DNA of 64,000 nt, taken from NCBI RefSeq assembly GCF_014334095.1, contig NZ_CP060495.1:2131001-2195000 (forward strand). Direction: 5' to 3'. The stretch comes from Novosphingopyxis iocasae. Lineage in GTDB: Bacteria; Pseudomonadota; Alphaproteobacteria; Sphingomonadales; Sphingomonadaceae. The position numbers were made by a program, and so were the translations under genes. The stretch's first letter is position 1. Each line of letters starts with the position of its first letter. This document shows, in pieces, positions 29,662 through 40,435 of the stretch. Under the pieces are notes generated by a model. The model was not told the DNA's origin, made no database searches, and was given only the letters and a program-made list of their open reading frames with translations.

Positions 29662-30353
29662 GTCGTCTCTCCTCGCTATTGACCGGGCGGGCGTGCGACA
29701 GATCACAGCGAACTGTCAACGGACGCAAGGAGAACGGCCTTCTTGTTGCAGCGCAAGACAACTCGCCATGCTGTTGCTGCCGGTGTGGAGTGCGGCGAGA
29801 GGCGCGCCCTTGTCAACCGGTGCGCGCGGTTAGTCCTCGCGATCGTGCAGAGACCTAGCTGCTCGGGCGGCCCAAGACTAACGAATGCGCAACAATGTTA
29901 CGAAGTCAAAAGGCGCCCCCCTCTCCTTTATGTGTAGATGAACTGGCGCGCCCTAACTTCGCTATTAAAGATAGACCATTGGACTATGATCTTATATTTA
30001 GGTCAACTCACCAAAATGACTCATATTTTATCTTTGCCGATCATTTTCGTTCGATCTACTAGATATCGTTGATTACCGATGAGCCGCACGGCCACTTCCT
30101 AAATATAATTTAAAAAACAAAATGGTCCGGATTGGCGCAAGCGCCGCCAATCCATTTGATCACCAAGAAGCGACCTAATATTCTTCCGGAATTGTCGCGA
30201 GTCTCCCAGGATGGGGTCTCTCGATTTAAAGCAGGGCGGCAGTATTTACTGCCCTATCTTCATGTGCCAGGTGCCGTGTTCCGGTGCCCGGTCCCGTGCA
30301 CCTGCCATCGGCAAGGGGTGCAGGCGGCCGACCGAGAGAGAAAGTCGAATACG
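29662..30353. other. 692-bp gap with an AT-rich core upstream of the unknown two-gene module
   Basis: From about 29930 to 30125 the base composition falls well below the chromosomal norm, with runs such as TTATATTTAGGTC and CCTAAATATAATTTAAAAAA. No gene in either direction is convincing. The frame open from 30132 into the next gene lacks a plausible start and its sequence looks random. A 7-bp inverted repeat (CAGGTGC...GCACCTG, about 30268-30304) precedes the ribosome binding site. The AT-rich block is the likely promoter region or the scar of an insertion. Confidence 0.55.
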
Positions 30354-31892
30354 ATGCCTACTTCGATACCCTATGATCACCGGTTGGTTCTAGGAAACCA
30401 CGTCCGGCAGGAATTTATGACCGGCCTCGGCCAGATCAGCCAGGCGCAGGCCCCGGTCGATGCGGCCGAGCAGAACCTCAACGATCTACTGACGATCCGC
30501 CGGTCGCTCGACATGACAGTGCAGGAGCTCGTCAATCTTGGCGTCGATCCGGGCCAGGTAATCGACGAGATCGGCGAGGTGAACAAGCGCATCAGCGCAG
30601 CCGCCACGGGGTATGCGCAGGCCACGCTGACGGCAGAGGACGCGCTGCAGAAGGCGCGCGCCGATTTGCGCGCAATCAATGTCGATGCCGAAAGCCCGCT
30701 CGATTACAACCGCACACAAATCAAGAAAATGCCGCTGTCCGCCGACAGCATGAAGCTGAACGTGCAGTATTTCTCGCTCGACGAGAACGAGCAGGATTCG
30801 CTGACTCATGCGTCCAAGGTCGGCGCGTTCGTGTCCGACACCACGAGCTTTCTGGGCGAAAGCTATTCGATCCAGGCGAGTGCGCAGGCATCGATGCAGA
30901 CCAACAGCCAGATGCAGAACCATAATATCGCGGGCACGCTGGTGATCTCGATTGGCTGTACGCACAAGGACGCGGTGCTGCTTGCGCCGCTGATCGTCGA
31001 CGTGGACAAGGCGATCCGTACGTGGAACGTGCTGTTTCCGGGCGAAGCGTTTGATCCGACCAAGCCGGGCGACATGGTGGCGATCGGCAATCAGAACGAG
31101 GGCACCGACGGCAATCGTCTGCAGATCATTTCGGGCGCGACCTACGGCTCCAGCTTCATTGGCATGGTCCATGTGCTGAAATCGAATCGCACGCAATCCT
31201 CCCAAGCTATGCTGGCGACGGCGGCCAGCATGCAGGCGCAGTTCGAGGTGGGCGGCTGGTTCGCCAACGAGCAGGGCGGTTTCGGCGTCGACGGCAGCAT
31301 GTCGCAGGACATCAAGAACCTGTTGAGCACGCAGAACATTCAGTCGCACGTCTCCCTAGTGGCGATGGGATCGATCCCGTCACTTAAATCCAACATGGTC
31401 AAGATCGGGGTGCAGCAGTTCGCCGATTTCGATCCGGCCAAGATGATGGAGAAGCTGGCGACGCTCGCGAACGCCAATGATGCCGACAAGCAAAGCGTGG
31501 CGCAGTCCGCCGCGGCCGCGCGCACCGGCGGGCAAATGGTGGCGCTGCAGGGCGCGCAGACGAAGAACGTGCTGAGCGGCTTGGCCGATATCGACGACGG
31601 GCAGAACAAGATGCTAGACATCAATTCGATGATGACCGCAATGGACGATTATGTCGAAAAGGCGCTGGCCGGCAATATCGGTGTGCCGATTAACTATTAT
31701 CTCAAGGAAATCACCCGCAAACAGCTCGCCGAGATGTGGGTCGCGAAATATTTCCCCAATAAATATCTCGCGATCGCCGGAGACGACAGCGGCACCGGTG
31801 GATCGACGCCGACGCCTTCGCCGGCACCCTCCCCTTCGCCCGCGCCGTCCCCGGAAAGTGGCGGCGGAGAGAGCGGCGGCGGCGGCTTTTAG
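30354..31892 (+). CDS. Protein of unknown family with Pro/Ser/Gly-rich C-terminal tail
   Basis: A 512-residue protein from the ATG at 30354 (MPTSIPYDHRLVLGNHVRQE) behind GAGAGAGAAAG. The first 110 residues are helical (NLNDLLTIRRSLDMTVQELV, then EIGEVNKRISAAA). The middle is beta-like with a Ser/Gln-rich amphipathic run near residues 170-192 (SYSIQASAQASMQTNSQMQN), a hydrophobic strand LVISIG, and a second small-residue run near 282-316 (AMLATAASMQAQF...GGWF). The last 37 residues are Pro/Ser/Gly repeats (PSPAPSPSPAPSPESGGG). No signal peptide, no transmembrane helix, and only one Cys. I do not recognise the family. A pore-forming or surface role is conceivable but unproven. Confidence 0.8.
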   Translation: MPTSIPYDHRLVLGNHVRQEFMTGLGQISQAQAPVDAAEQNLNDLLTIRRSLDMTVQELVNLGVDPGQVIDEIGEVNKRISAAATGYAQATLTAEDALQKARADLRAINVDAESPLDYNRTQIKKMPLSADSMKLNVQYFSLDENEQDSLTHASKVGAFVSDTTSFLGESYSIQASAQASMQTNSQMQNHNIAGTLVISIGCTHKDAVLLAPLIVDVDKAIRTWNVLFPGEAFDPTKPGDMVAIGNQNEGTDGNRLQIISGATYGSSFIGMVHVLKSNRTQSSQAMLATAASMQAQFEVGGWFANEQGGFGVDGSMSQDIKNLLSTQNIQSHVSLVAMGSIPSLKSNMVKIGVQQFADFDPAKMMEKLATLANANDADKQSVAQSAAAARTGGQMVALQGAQTKNVLSGLADIDDGQNKMLDINSMMTAMDDYVEKALAGNIGVPINYYLKEITRKQLAEMWVAKYFPNKYLAIAGDDSGTGGSTPTPSPAPSPSPAPSPESGGGESGGGGF

Positions 31893-31962
31893 GCTGCATA
31901 CCGACAAAGGCCGGGCGCTACCGGCCTCGCCCTTACCCTTCATCTGAGAAAGGAGTTCCGTC

Positions 31963-32535
31963 ATGGCACGGTCCCAAGCCTTCATCGACAGCATCATCAA
32001 GGCGATCACGAACGATCTCGCCGGTCCCCAGTCGCGCATCCACACCCTGTTCGCGAACAACATCATCGGCGGATGGGAGGGTTGGCTGCAAGTGGAGGCG
32101 GCAGCGCAGATTATCGCCGACGGAAACGCCGCAACCTTCGCGCGCGAGGCGATGTATTTGGCCCCCGGCGGCGGCGTGATGGGCGCACAGAAATGCGATC
32201 TCATGATGCTGCCCGCGCGCGGCATTCAGATTTTCATCGAGTTGAAGACGCAGCGTTACGCCACCTATGCAAAGCATGTACAGGACTTCATCGACGATAT
32301 CGACAAGATCGTCGGACTCGGCCCGGACTGGAACCGTACCTTCCCGGCGATCGCGATGGTGTGCATGCAGGCGAACCAAGCTCGCTTCCAGCAAATTTAC
32401 GCCGATATCAACCGTAAGGAATGCGACATCTGGGCGCGTCGGAACGATGGCAGCTTCGGCACAGGCAAGCTGTCCGCCGCGGTCAACATGACCTGGAATA
32501 ACCAGTTCGCGATCGTCGCCTGGGCCAATAGCTGA
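31963..32535 (+). CDS. Unknown protein with PD-(D/E)XK nuclease-like residue pattern
   Basis: A 190-residue protein behind GAAAGGAG. Residues 36-45 read GGWEGWLQVE, followed by FAREAMYLAPGGGVMGAQK, then CDLMMLPARGIQIFIELKTQ (78-97). Asp79, Glu93 and Lys95 have the spacing and hydrophobic strand context of a PD-(D/E)XK active site (D...ExK), with Glu39 or Glu45 as the preceding acidic helix residue. No DNA-binding domain or signal peptide is obvious. It follows the 512-aa gene by 70 bp in the same direction, so they look like one transcription unit. Nuclease activity is an inference from motif spacing only. Confidence 0.72.
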   Translation: MARSQAFIDSIIKAITNDLAGPQSRIHTLFANNIIGGWEGWLQVEAAAQIIADGNAATFAREAMYLAPGGGVMGAQKCDLMMLPARGIQIFIELKTQRYATYAKHVQDFIDDIDKIVGLGPDWNRTFPAIAMVCMQANQARFQQIYADINRKECDIWARRNDGSFGTGKLSAAVNMTWNNQFAIVAWANS

Positions 32536-32578
32536 CGCCATCGGCGAACGAGGCAATCGATAAAGATAGCGCTGGTCC

Positions 32579-32624
32579 TGCTGCAGTGCAGCGAGGCCAG
32601 AGCGCTTGTTGCTGCAATGCAACA
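32579..32624. promoter_or_regulatory. Tandem TGC-rich palindromes, possible regulator sites
   Basis: TGCTGCAGTGCAGC (32579-32592) and TGTTGCTGCAATGCAACA (32607-32624) are neighbouring palindromes upstream of the TorF gene. Their TGC/GCA half-sites resemble operators of PhaR-type regulators of polyhydroxyalkanoate metabolism. A related but weaker sequence (CTTGTTGCAGCGCAAGACAA) lies near 29741 upstream of the MaoC-like gene. The regulator assignment is tentative. Confidence 0.4.
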
Positions 32625-32633
32625 TTAGGCTGC

Positions 32634-32657
32634 TAAAACGGTCTTCTATCCGTTTTA
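32634..32657 (+). terminator. Inverted repeat, possible terminator of the two-gene module
   Basis: TAAAACGG and CCGTTTTA are a perfect 8-bp inverted repeat around an 8-base loop. The stem itself ends in U residues and is followed by TCATT. It could end the 31963-32535 transcript. Confidence 0.5.
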
Positions 32658-32782
32658 TCATTGCCCACTCAATCTCTTCCCCGCAATAAACTTACATTGC
32701 GGACAGGATGCGCGCCCTTCGGCTAGAGACGTCGGTTCCGCAATGCAGCAGGATCAAGCTACACTCGCACGAAAGGATCAAC

Positions 32783-33643
32783 ATGCGCCAATCCCGCCCC
32801 CTTCTCACAGCTTCTCTGCTCGCCGCCCCTCTCCTCGCCTTAGCCGCGCCTGCCATGGCGCAGAGCTACGACACCGCCCCGCCGGAAGACATCGCCGTAT
32901 CCGCCAATGTGGCGCTGGTGAGCGACTATCGCTTCCGCGGCATCTCGCAGACCGACAAGGAAATCGCCATTCAGGGCGGGGCCACGCTGTCCAACCCGCA
33001 AAGTGGCCTGTACGGCGGTTTCTGGGCGTCCAACCTGGCTGGCTGGGGCACCTTCGGCGGCTCCAATACTGAGCTCGATCTGTTCGGCGGTGTGATTGTT
33101 CCCGTCGGCGGGGGCGAACTGGACGCAGGCGTCGTCTGGTACATGTATCCCGGCGGCGCGGACACCACCGACTTTGCCGAACTGTATGCGAAGCTGAGCG
33201 GTACCGTCGGCCCGCTCTCGCTGACCGCCGGCGTCGCCTATGCGCCGCCCCAGGAAGCGCTGGGCAATGTGTTCTTTACCGGCGCCGCGGCGGCTGCCGG
33301 CATTCCGAACGATCCGGGCGATAAGGAGGATAACCTCTATCTCTCCGGCGATGCATCGGCCGGCATCCCCACTACGCCGGTGACGCTGAAGGCGCATATC
33401 GGTTATTCCAACGGCAATCCCGGCCTTGGCCCCAACGGCACCAGCATCGCGCCGACCGGCGAATATTGGGACTGGTCGCTGGGCGCGGACGTTGCCTACA
33501 AAGCGCTCACTTTCGGCGTCGCTTATGTCGATACCGACATTTCCCGTGCCGAATCGGCGTATCTCCTGCCCAATTTCTCGGCGTTGGACGGCGGCCGGAT
33601 CGATAACGGCACGGTTGTGTTCTCGGTCAGCGCAGGCTTCTGA
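32783..33643 (+). CDS. TorF family putative porin
   Basis: A 286-residue outer-membrane protein. The ATG at 32783 starts a signal peptide (MRQSRPLLTASLLAAPLLAL, cut after AMAQ). The mature N-terminus has the family pattern VALVSDYRFRGISQTDKEIA, followed by GLYGGFWASNLAGWG and alternating strands ending FSVSAGF. TorF/Gcw_chp-type porins are common in proteobacteria and have an unknown substrate. It ends just before a strong terminator shared with glmS. Confidence 0.93.
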   Translation: MRQSRPLLTASLLAAPLLALAAPAMAQSYDTAPPEDIAVSANVALVSDYRFRGISQTDKEIAIQGGATLSNPQSGLYGGFWASNLAGWGTFGGSNTELDLFGGVIVPVGGGELDAGVVWYMYPGGADTTDFAELYAKLSGTVGPLSLTAGVAYAPPQEALGNVFFTGAAAAAGIPNDPGDKEDNLYLSGDASAGIPTTPVTLKAHIGYSNGNPGLGPNGTSIAPTGEYWDWSLGADVAYKALTFGVAYVDTDISRAESAYLLPNFSALDGGRIDNGTVVFSVSAGF

Positions 33644-33658
33644 CCCTTCCGCAATCAG

Positions 33659-33687
33659 AAAGGGCGCGCCCGGCGGCGCGCCCTTTG
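33659..33687. terminator. Bidirectional Rho-independent terminator
   Basis: AAAGGGCGCGCC and GGCGCGCCCTTT form a 12-bp perfect stem around CGGC, with A and T runs on the two sides. It sits between the convergent porin and glmS genes and can serve both. Confidence 0.9.
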
Positions 33688-33700
33688 TCATGTTCGCCGC

Positions 33701-35536
<1,836 letters not shown>

Positions 35537-35566
35537 GAGAAGATGCTTTCGTAAAGGGAGTTGGCG

Positions 35567-35947
35567 TCAAAGAGTGTAGGGAACACGGATGCCCGGCATG
35601 TTCGCCGGAAAATCCTTTGTATTGCGGGTAATGAGGACGCGGCCACGCAGCATTGCGGTGGCGAGGATAATGGCATCGGGAGACGCCAGCCGACCACGCT
35701 CGCGGCGGAGCCCTGCGGCACGCGCAGCGATTTCGGCATCGATCTCGTCCATCCCGAAACCGGAGAGGAGAATTTCAGCCCGGCGAAGTTGCTCGCCTTC
35801 TCCCTTGGAAAGCACCTCGATCCAGACCATCCTGCTGATCCAGGCGCGCCCATTGGCTTCGCTCGCGCGCCGGATTTCATTGCGCGCTTGCTCGATCCCG
35901 CGCAGCGCATCAATCAGGATGTTCGTGTCGAGGGAATAGCCGCTCAT
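35567..35947 (-). CDS. VapC-type PIN-domain toxin
   Basis: A 126-residue PIN-domain ribonuclease. The expected acidic quartet is present: Asp7 (SLDTNILIDAL), Glu44 (WIEVLSKGE), Asp91 (ASPDAIILATA) and Asp112 (ITRNTKDF). The gene overlaps the antitoxin stop by 4 bp, the normal arrangement of vapBC operons. VapC toxins cleave specific tRNAs or rRNA when the antitoxin is degraded. The target here is unknown. Confidence 0.93.
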   Translation of the reverse strand: MSGYSLDTNILIDALRGIEQARNEIRRASEANGRAWISRMVWIEVLSKGEGEQLRRAEILLSGFGMDEIDAEIAARAAGLRRERGRLASPDAIILATAMLRGRVLITRNTKDFPANMPGIRVPYTL

Positions 35948-36303
35948 GAAGAGGACCGTTCGGCTTGGTCCTTCTTGGCAGACATCTCCAAGTAGATGCG
36001 ACGCTGGCGGTCGTCCTCTTCATCGAAAAGATCGGGAAATTCCGCCTTCACATCCTCGTAATCGTCGTCCCAAGGCCGCGTCCAGGAAGCGCGCTCGCGG
36101 CGCTGCCATTCCACGGCGTCGCCAATGTCGTTACGGTCCGCCCAGGCCCCGAAGCCGATGTCGAGCCAGTCCTTCGGGGCTTCGGCGCGGTAGGCGCTCA
36201 CTGCCTCGCGCAGAATGGACGCGCGCGACTTGCCCTGCTCGGCCGCCAGAGCGTCGAGCCATTTGATGTCTTCATCGGGTAGATCGGCCAGGATGCGCGT
36301 CAT
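35944..36303 (-). CDS. Ribbon-helix-helix antitoxin (CopG/VapB-like)
   Basis: A 119-residue protein, longer than most VapB. The N-terminal RHH reads MTRILADLPDEDIKWLDALA then GKSRASILREAVSAYRAEAP, the strand and two helices of a CopG-like DNA-binding dimer. The acidic C-terminus (DDDYEDVKAEFPDLFDEEDD) is a likely toxin-binding or protease-sensitive tail. The gene precedes vapC with a 4-bp overlap and starts inside its own palindromic operator, which fits autorepression. Confidence 0.9.
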   Translation of the reverse strand: MTRILADLPDEDIKWLDALAAEQGKSRASILREAVSAYRAEAPKDWLDIGFGAWADRNDIGDAVEWQRRERASWTRPWDDDYEDVKAEFPDLFDEEDDRQRRIYLEMSAKKDQAERSSS

Positions 36304-36331
36304 GATATCGCGATATCATGCAGTGATATCA
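36302..36331. promoter_or_regulatory. Palindromic operator of the toxin-antitoxin operon
   Basis: ATGATATCGCGATATCAT (36302-36319) is a perfect 18-bp palindrome overlapping the antitoxin start codon. A further TGATATCA half-site pair follows at 36324-36331. Repeated TGATATC boxes fit binding by a ribbon-helix-helix antitoxin. Confidence 0.75.
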
Positions 36332-36333
36332 TG

Positions 36334-37028
<695 letters not shown>

Positions 37029-37029
<1 letters not shown>

Positions 37030-38387
37030 CAACCCTCCTTCTTCTTGCGCATGGTGCTGTTGAAGCGGTCCGCCCAGCCGGGCTTTACCAGCTGCTCGCC
37101 GCGCACCAAGCGCAGGTCTCCGTCGCCGACATCGCGGCTGACCGCGCTGCCTGCCGCGACGATCGCGCCGCGGCCGATGGTGACGGGGGCGATCAGCGCG
37201 CTGTTCGATCCGATGAACGCGCCTTCACCGATGACGGTCTTGTGCTTGAACCAGCCGTCATAATTGCAGGTGATGGTGCCCGCGCCGATATTCGCGCCCG
37301 CGCCCACATCGGCATCGCCCAGATAGGTGAGATGATTGGCTTTCGCGCCCTTACCCAGCACCGTCTTCTTCATCTCGACGAAATTGCCGACCTTCGCGCC
37401 CTCTTCCATCACCGATCCGGGCCGCAGCCGCGCATAGGGGCCGACGGAGCAGTTCGATTTCACATGCGCGCCCTCCAGATGGCTGAAGGCATGGATCACC
37501 GCACCGTCCTCCACCGTGACGCCGGGGCCGAAGACGACGTTCGGTTCGATTCTAACGTCGCGGCCGATCTGCGTGTCATAAGCGAAGAACACGGTTTCCG
37601 GCGCGATCAGCGTGGCACCGTCGGCCATCGCGCGTTCCCGGCGGCGGCGCTGCCAGTCGCCCTCCACACGGGCGAGTTCGATGCGACTGTTGACGCCCGC
37701 CACCTCGTCTGCATCCGTTTCGATCACCGCGCTGGGCTGGCCGGGCAGCATCACGATATCGGGAAGATAATATTCGCCCGCCGCATTATCGTTGCCGATC
37801 TGATCGAGCAGCACGAACAAATCGGTCGCCCGCGCAGCCATCAGCCCGCTGTTGCACAGCGTCACGGCGCGCTGCGCCTCGCTCGCGTCCTTATACTCCA
37901 CCATCGTTTCGATGATGCCGGTGCCATCCGCGATGATGCGGCCATAAGCGGCGGGGTCGTCCGGGCGGAAGCCCAGCACCACGCAGCGCGGATCGTCGCC
38001 GCGCCGCAGCCGCTCGACCATCCGGCGCATCGTCTCCGCGCTCACCAGCGGGACATCTCCGTAGAGGATCAGGATATCGCCCGAGAAACCTTTCAGCGCA
38101 TCATGCGCCTGCGCCACCGCATGGCCGGTGCCCAACTGCTCGGTCTGCTCCGCAATCGCCACGCCGCGTCCCTCGACGGCCGCCTCCACCTGCTCCTTGC
38201 GCGCGCCGACCACGACCACCTGGCGTTCGACGCCCAGTTCCTCCAGCGTATCGATGAGGTGCAGCAGCATCGGTTTTCCCGCGATTGCGTGCAGCACCTT
38301 GTGCGTGTCCGATTTCATCCGCGTGCCCGATCCGGCGGCGAGCACGATCGCGGCGAGCGGGCGGTCGGGAGAAGTAGGTTCGGTCAT
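37029..38387 (-). CDS. glmU: Bifunctional GlmU, N-acetylglucosamine-1-P uridyltransferase and glucosamine-1-P acetyltransferase
   Basis: A 452-residue enzyme from the ATG at 38387 (MTEPTSPDRPLAAIVLAAGS). The uridyltransferase loop is LAAGSGTRMKSD, with YGDVPL and VVEYKD-type motifs. The C-terminal left-handed beta-helix carries the hexapeptide repeats (GPYARLRPG, VGNFVEMKK, GAGANIGAGTITCNYDG) and the catalytic His region. It completes UDP-GlcNAc synthesis begun by GlmS. A long antisense open frame over this gene is an effect of high GC. It diverges from gph. Confidence 0.97.
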
Positions 38388-38468
38388 CGGCTTGCGGTCT
38401 CCTTTGATCGCCAGCCTTTCGCATGGCGTCCTTGCATAATCCAGCCGCTTGCGGGCATGCCGGGTGCC

Positions 38469-39167
38469 ATGACCGATTTTCCGTATGACATTGTGGGCTT
38501 CGACCTCGACGGCACGCTTCTGGACACGAGTGACGAGCTGACCGCATCGGTCAATCACACGCTCGGCCTGATGGGCCATCCGCCGCTGACGCGCGAGCAG
38601 GTGAAGCCCATGATCGGCCTGGGCGCAAAGCATATGCTGAAAGTCGGGATCGAGCAGACCGGGGCAAAGGGCGAGGAGGCGGAGATGCTGCTGAAGCAAT
38701 ATCTGCCGCGCCTGCTCGATCATTACGGCGCGCATCTGGGCAGCGGATCGCATCCCTATCCGGGCCTGCTGGATGCGATGGACGCGCTGACCGAACGCGG
38801 CGTGACGCTGGCCGTCGTCACCAACAAATATGAAAGTTTTGCCGAAACGCTGCTGAGCGCCGTGTCCTTACGCGATCGGTTCGCCTGCGTGATCGGCGGG
38901 GATACGATGGGCAAGGGCAAGTCCAAGCCGCACCGTGCGCCGATCGACGAGATGATCCGGCGCTGCGGGCATAAGCCCGGCGAGACCCGCGCCGCCTTCA
39001 TCGGCGATTCGATCTACGACATCATGGCCGCGCACAATGCCGGGCTGCCCGCCATCGCGGTCAGCTTCGGCTTCCTGCATCAACCGGTCGAGGAACTGGG
39101 CGCCGATGCGATCATCGACCATTATGACGAGCTGATCCCGACGCTCGAACGATTGGCAACAGCATGA
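38469..39167 (+). CDS. gph: HAD-superfamily phosphoglycolate phosphatase
   Basis: A 232-residue HAD phosphatase beginning MTDFPYDIVGFDLDGTLLDT. The nucleophile Asp is in DLDGTLLDT. Motif II is VVTNKYESF, and the C-terminal FIGDSIYDIMAAHNAGLPAI provides motifs III and IV. The cap is of the Gph type. It probably detoxifies phosphoglycolate. The stop overlaps the start of the crotonase-fold gene by 4 bp (ATGA), so the pair is coupled. Confidence 0.9.
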   Translation: MTDFPYDIVGFDLDGTLLDTSDELTASVNHTLGLMGHPPLTREQVKPMIGLGAKHMLKVGIEQTGAKGEEAEMLLKQYLPRLLDHYGAHLGSGSHPYPGLLDAMDALTERGVTLAVVTNKYESFAETLLSAVSLRDRFACVIGGDTMGKGKSKPHRAPIDEMIRRCGHKPGETRAAFIGDSIYDIMAAHNAGLPAIAVSFGFLHQPVEELGADAIIDHYDELIPTLERLATA

Positions 39168-39916
39168 GCATCGGCATGCAGGTCGAAGGCGGCATCGCCA
39201 CGATCACGATCGACCGGCCCTTGCGCAAGAATGCGCTCCGGCTGGAAGACTGGGAGGCGCTGGCCGCGCAAATCGAGGAAGCGAAGGCCAGCCTTGCGGT
39301 GCGCGCGATCATCCTGACCGGCGGCAAACCCGGACAATTCTGCGCCGGCGCGGATATCCACGACATCGCCGCGAACCGCGAGGATGCGGGCTGGCGCGCA
39401 CGCAAATTTGCTGCGGTGCGCGCCTGCAACCGGGGTTTATGGGAAGCGGATATTGCGGTCATCGCCGCTATCGATGGCGATTGTATTGGCGGCGGGTGCG
39501 GGCTCGCGCTCGCATGCGATCTGCGCATTGCAACGCCGCAAAGCCGGTTCGGCGTCACGCCGGCCAAGCTCGGCATCGCCTATAGCCGCTTCGACACCCA
39601 CCTGCTTGCGGCTACCGTCGGCGTGGCGGAGGCCCGCCGCCTGCTTCTCACCGCCGCGCTGATCGACACGGAAGAGGCCTGCCGCATCGGTTTGATCCAC
39701 GAGATCACGGACAACGCCCTACGCCGCGCCCGCGATCTGGCCCGGACGCTGATCGCCAATTCCGGCCACAGTATCGCAGCGACAAAGCAGCATCTGCGCG
39801 CCATTGCGAGCGGCACCGTGGACGACGACGAAGAGAGCCGCAGCTTGTTCGAGGACAGCTATGTCCAGCCCGGCTTTGCCGAACGCATCGCCCAATTCCT
39901 GACGCGTAAGGCGTGA
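39164..39916 (+). CDS. Crotonase/enoyl-CoA hydratase family protein lacking both catalytic Glu
   Basis: A 250-residue crotonase-fold protein (MSIGMQVEGGIATITIDRPL). The CoA-binding and oxyanion region is GQFCAGADIHDIAA and GDCIGGGCGLALACDLRIA. In classical enoyl-CoA hydratase the two acids lie in GGGCELA and in the F-x-x-PE motif; here these read GGGCGLA and FGVTPAKLGI, so both Glu positions are Gly and Ala. A hydratase activity of the standard type is therefore doubtful; isomerase, hydrolase-like or structural roles are possible. It is co-transcribed with gph. Confidence 0.88.
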   Translation: MSIGMQVEGGIATITIDRPLRKNALRLEDWEALAAQIEEAKASLAVRAIILTGGKPGQFCAGADIHDIAANREDAGWRARKFAAVRACNRGLWEADIAVIAAIDGDCIGGGCGLALACDLRIATPQSRFGVTPAKLGIAYSRFDTHLLAATVGVAEARRLLLTAALIDTEEACRIGLIHEITDNALRRARDLARTLIANSGHSIAATKQHLRAIASGTVDDDEESRSLFEDSYVQPGFAERIAQFLTRKA

Positions 39917-39934
39917 AGCGCATAGGCCTGTCGT

Positions 39935-39965
39935 AAAAAAGAGAACGCGCCGCGCCGGAGCGTTC
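39935..39965 (-). terminator. Rho-independent terminator
   Basis: On the minus strand GAACGC, a CCG/CGG inner stem, and GCGTTC precede TCTTTTTTA. It overlaps the stop codon of the downstream-facing lipoprotein gene. Confidence 0.65.
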
Positions 39966-40380
39966 AGCCCGTGACGAAGACGTCGCTGTTGATGGTGTAG
40001 GCGAACAGTTCGGGCCCGTCGGCGGTGATGCGGTAGACGAACTGTTCGGCCGCCTTGCCCTTGGCGTAATCGCTGTCGTAACCCAGCGTCACATATTGGC
40101 CCGATCCATTCATGGAGCTGTTGAAGCCGGTCCGCCGCGCGCTGCGGAACTTGCCGAGCTGGCGCTGCACACCCGCGAGATATTTGTTGAACATGGCCCG
40201 GTCCGAGCTCTTGCGAAACTCGCCGCTCGCCGCATTGTAGATCGCGTCATAGTCACCGGCGTCGTAGAAGGCACGGAAATCGGACACCGCCTGCTCAGAC
40301 CCGTTGACGTTCTCCGTCATCGAGCATCCGGCCACCGCCACACAGACGGCCGCCGCCGCGCCATATTTCATCCAGTGCAT
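39964..40380 (-). CDS. Predicted lipoprotein, DUF4019-like
   Basis: A 138-residue protein. The ATG at 40380 follows GGGGG; an ATG three codons later is equally usable. MHWMKYGAAAAVCVAVAGCS contains a lipobox (VAGC). The mature part starts AVSDFRAFYDAGDYDAIYNA, then SGEFRKSSDRAMFNKYLAGV and GFNSSMNGSGQYVTLGYDSD, resembling DUF4019 and related periplasmic cystatin/NTF2-like folds. It lies 55 bp after the nucleotidyltransferase gene of the HPr-rel-A cassette and might belong to it. Confidence 0.75.
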   Translation of the reverse strand: MHWMKYGAAAAVCVAVAGCSMTENVNGSEQAVSDFRAFYDAGDYDAIYNAASGEFRKSSDRAMFNKYLAGVQRQLGKFRSARRTGFNSSMNGSGQYVTLGYDSDYAKGKAAEQFVYRITADGPELFAYTINSDVFVTG

Positions 40381-40435
40381 ATGTTTTATCCCCCCGTTGA
40401 AGCAGGCGTGGCCATGCGCGGCCCGCGAAATTCCA

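Noticed and set aside
30132-30353. Upstream in-frame extension of the 512-aa protein
   Set aside because: No good start or ribosome binding site, and the residue composition is unlike the rest of the protein.
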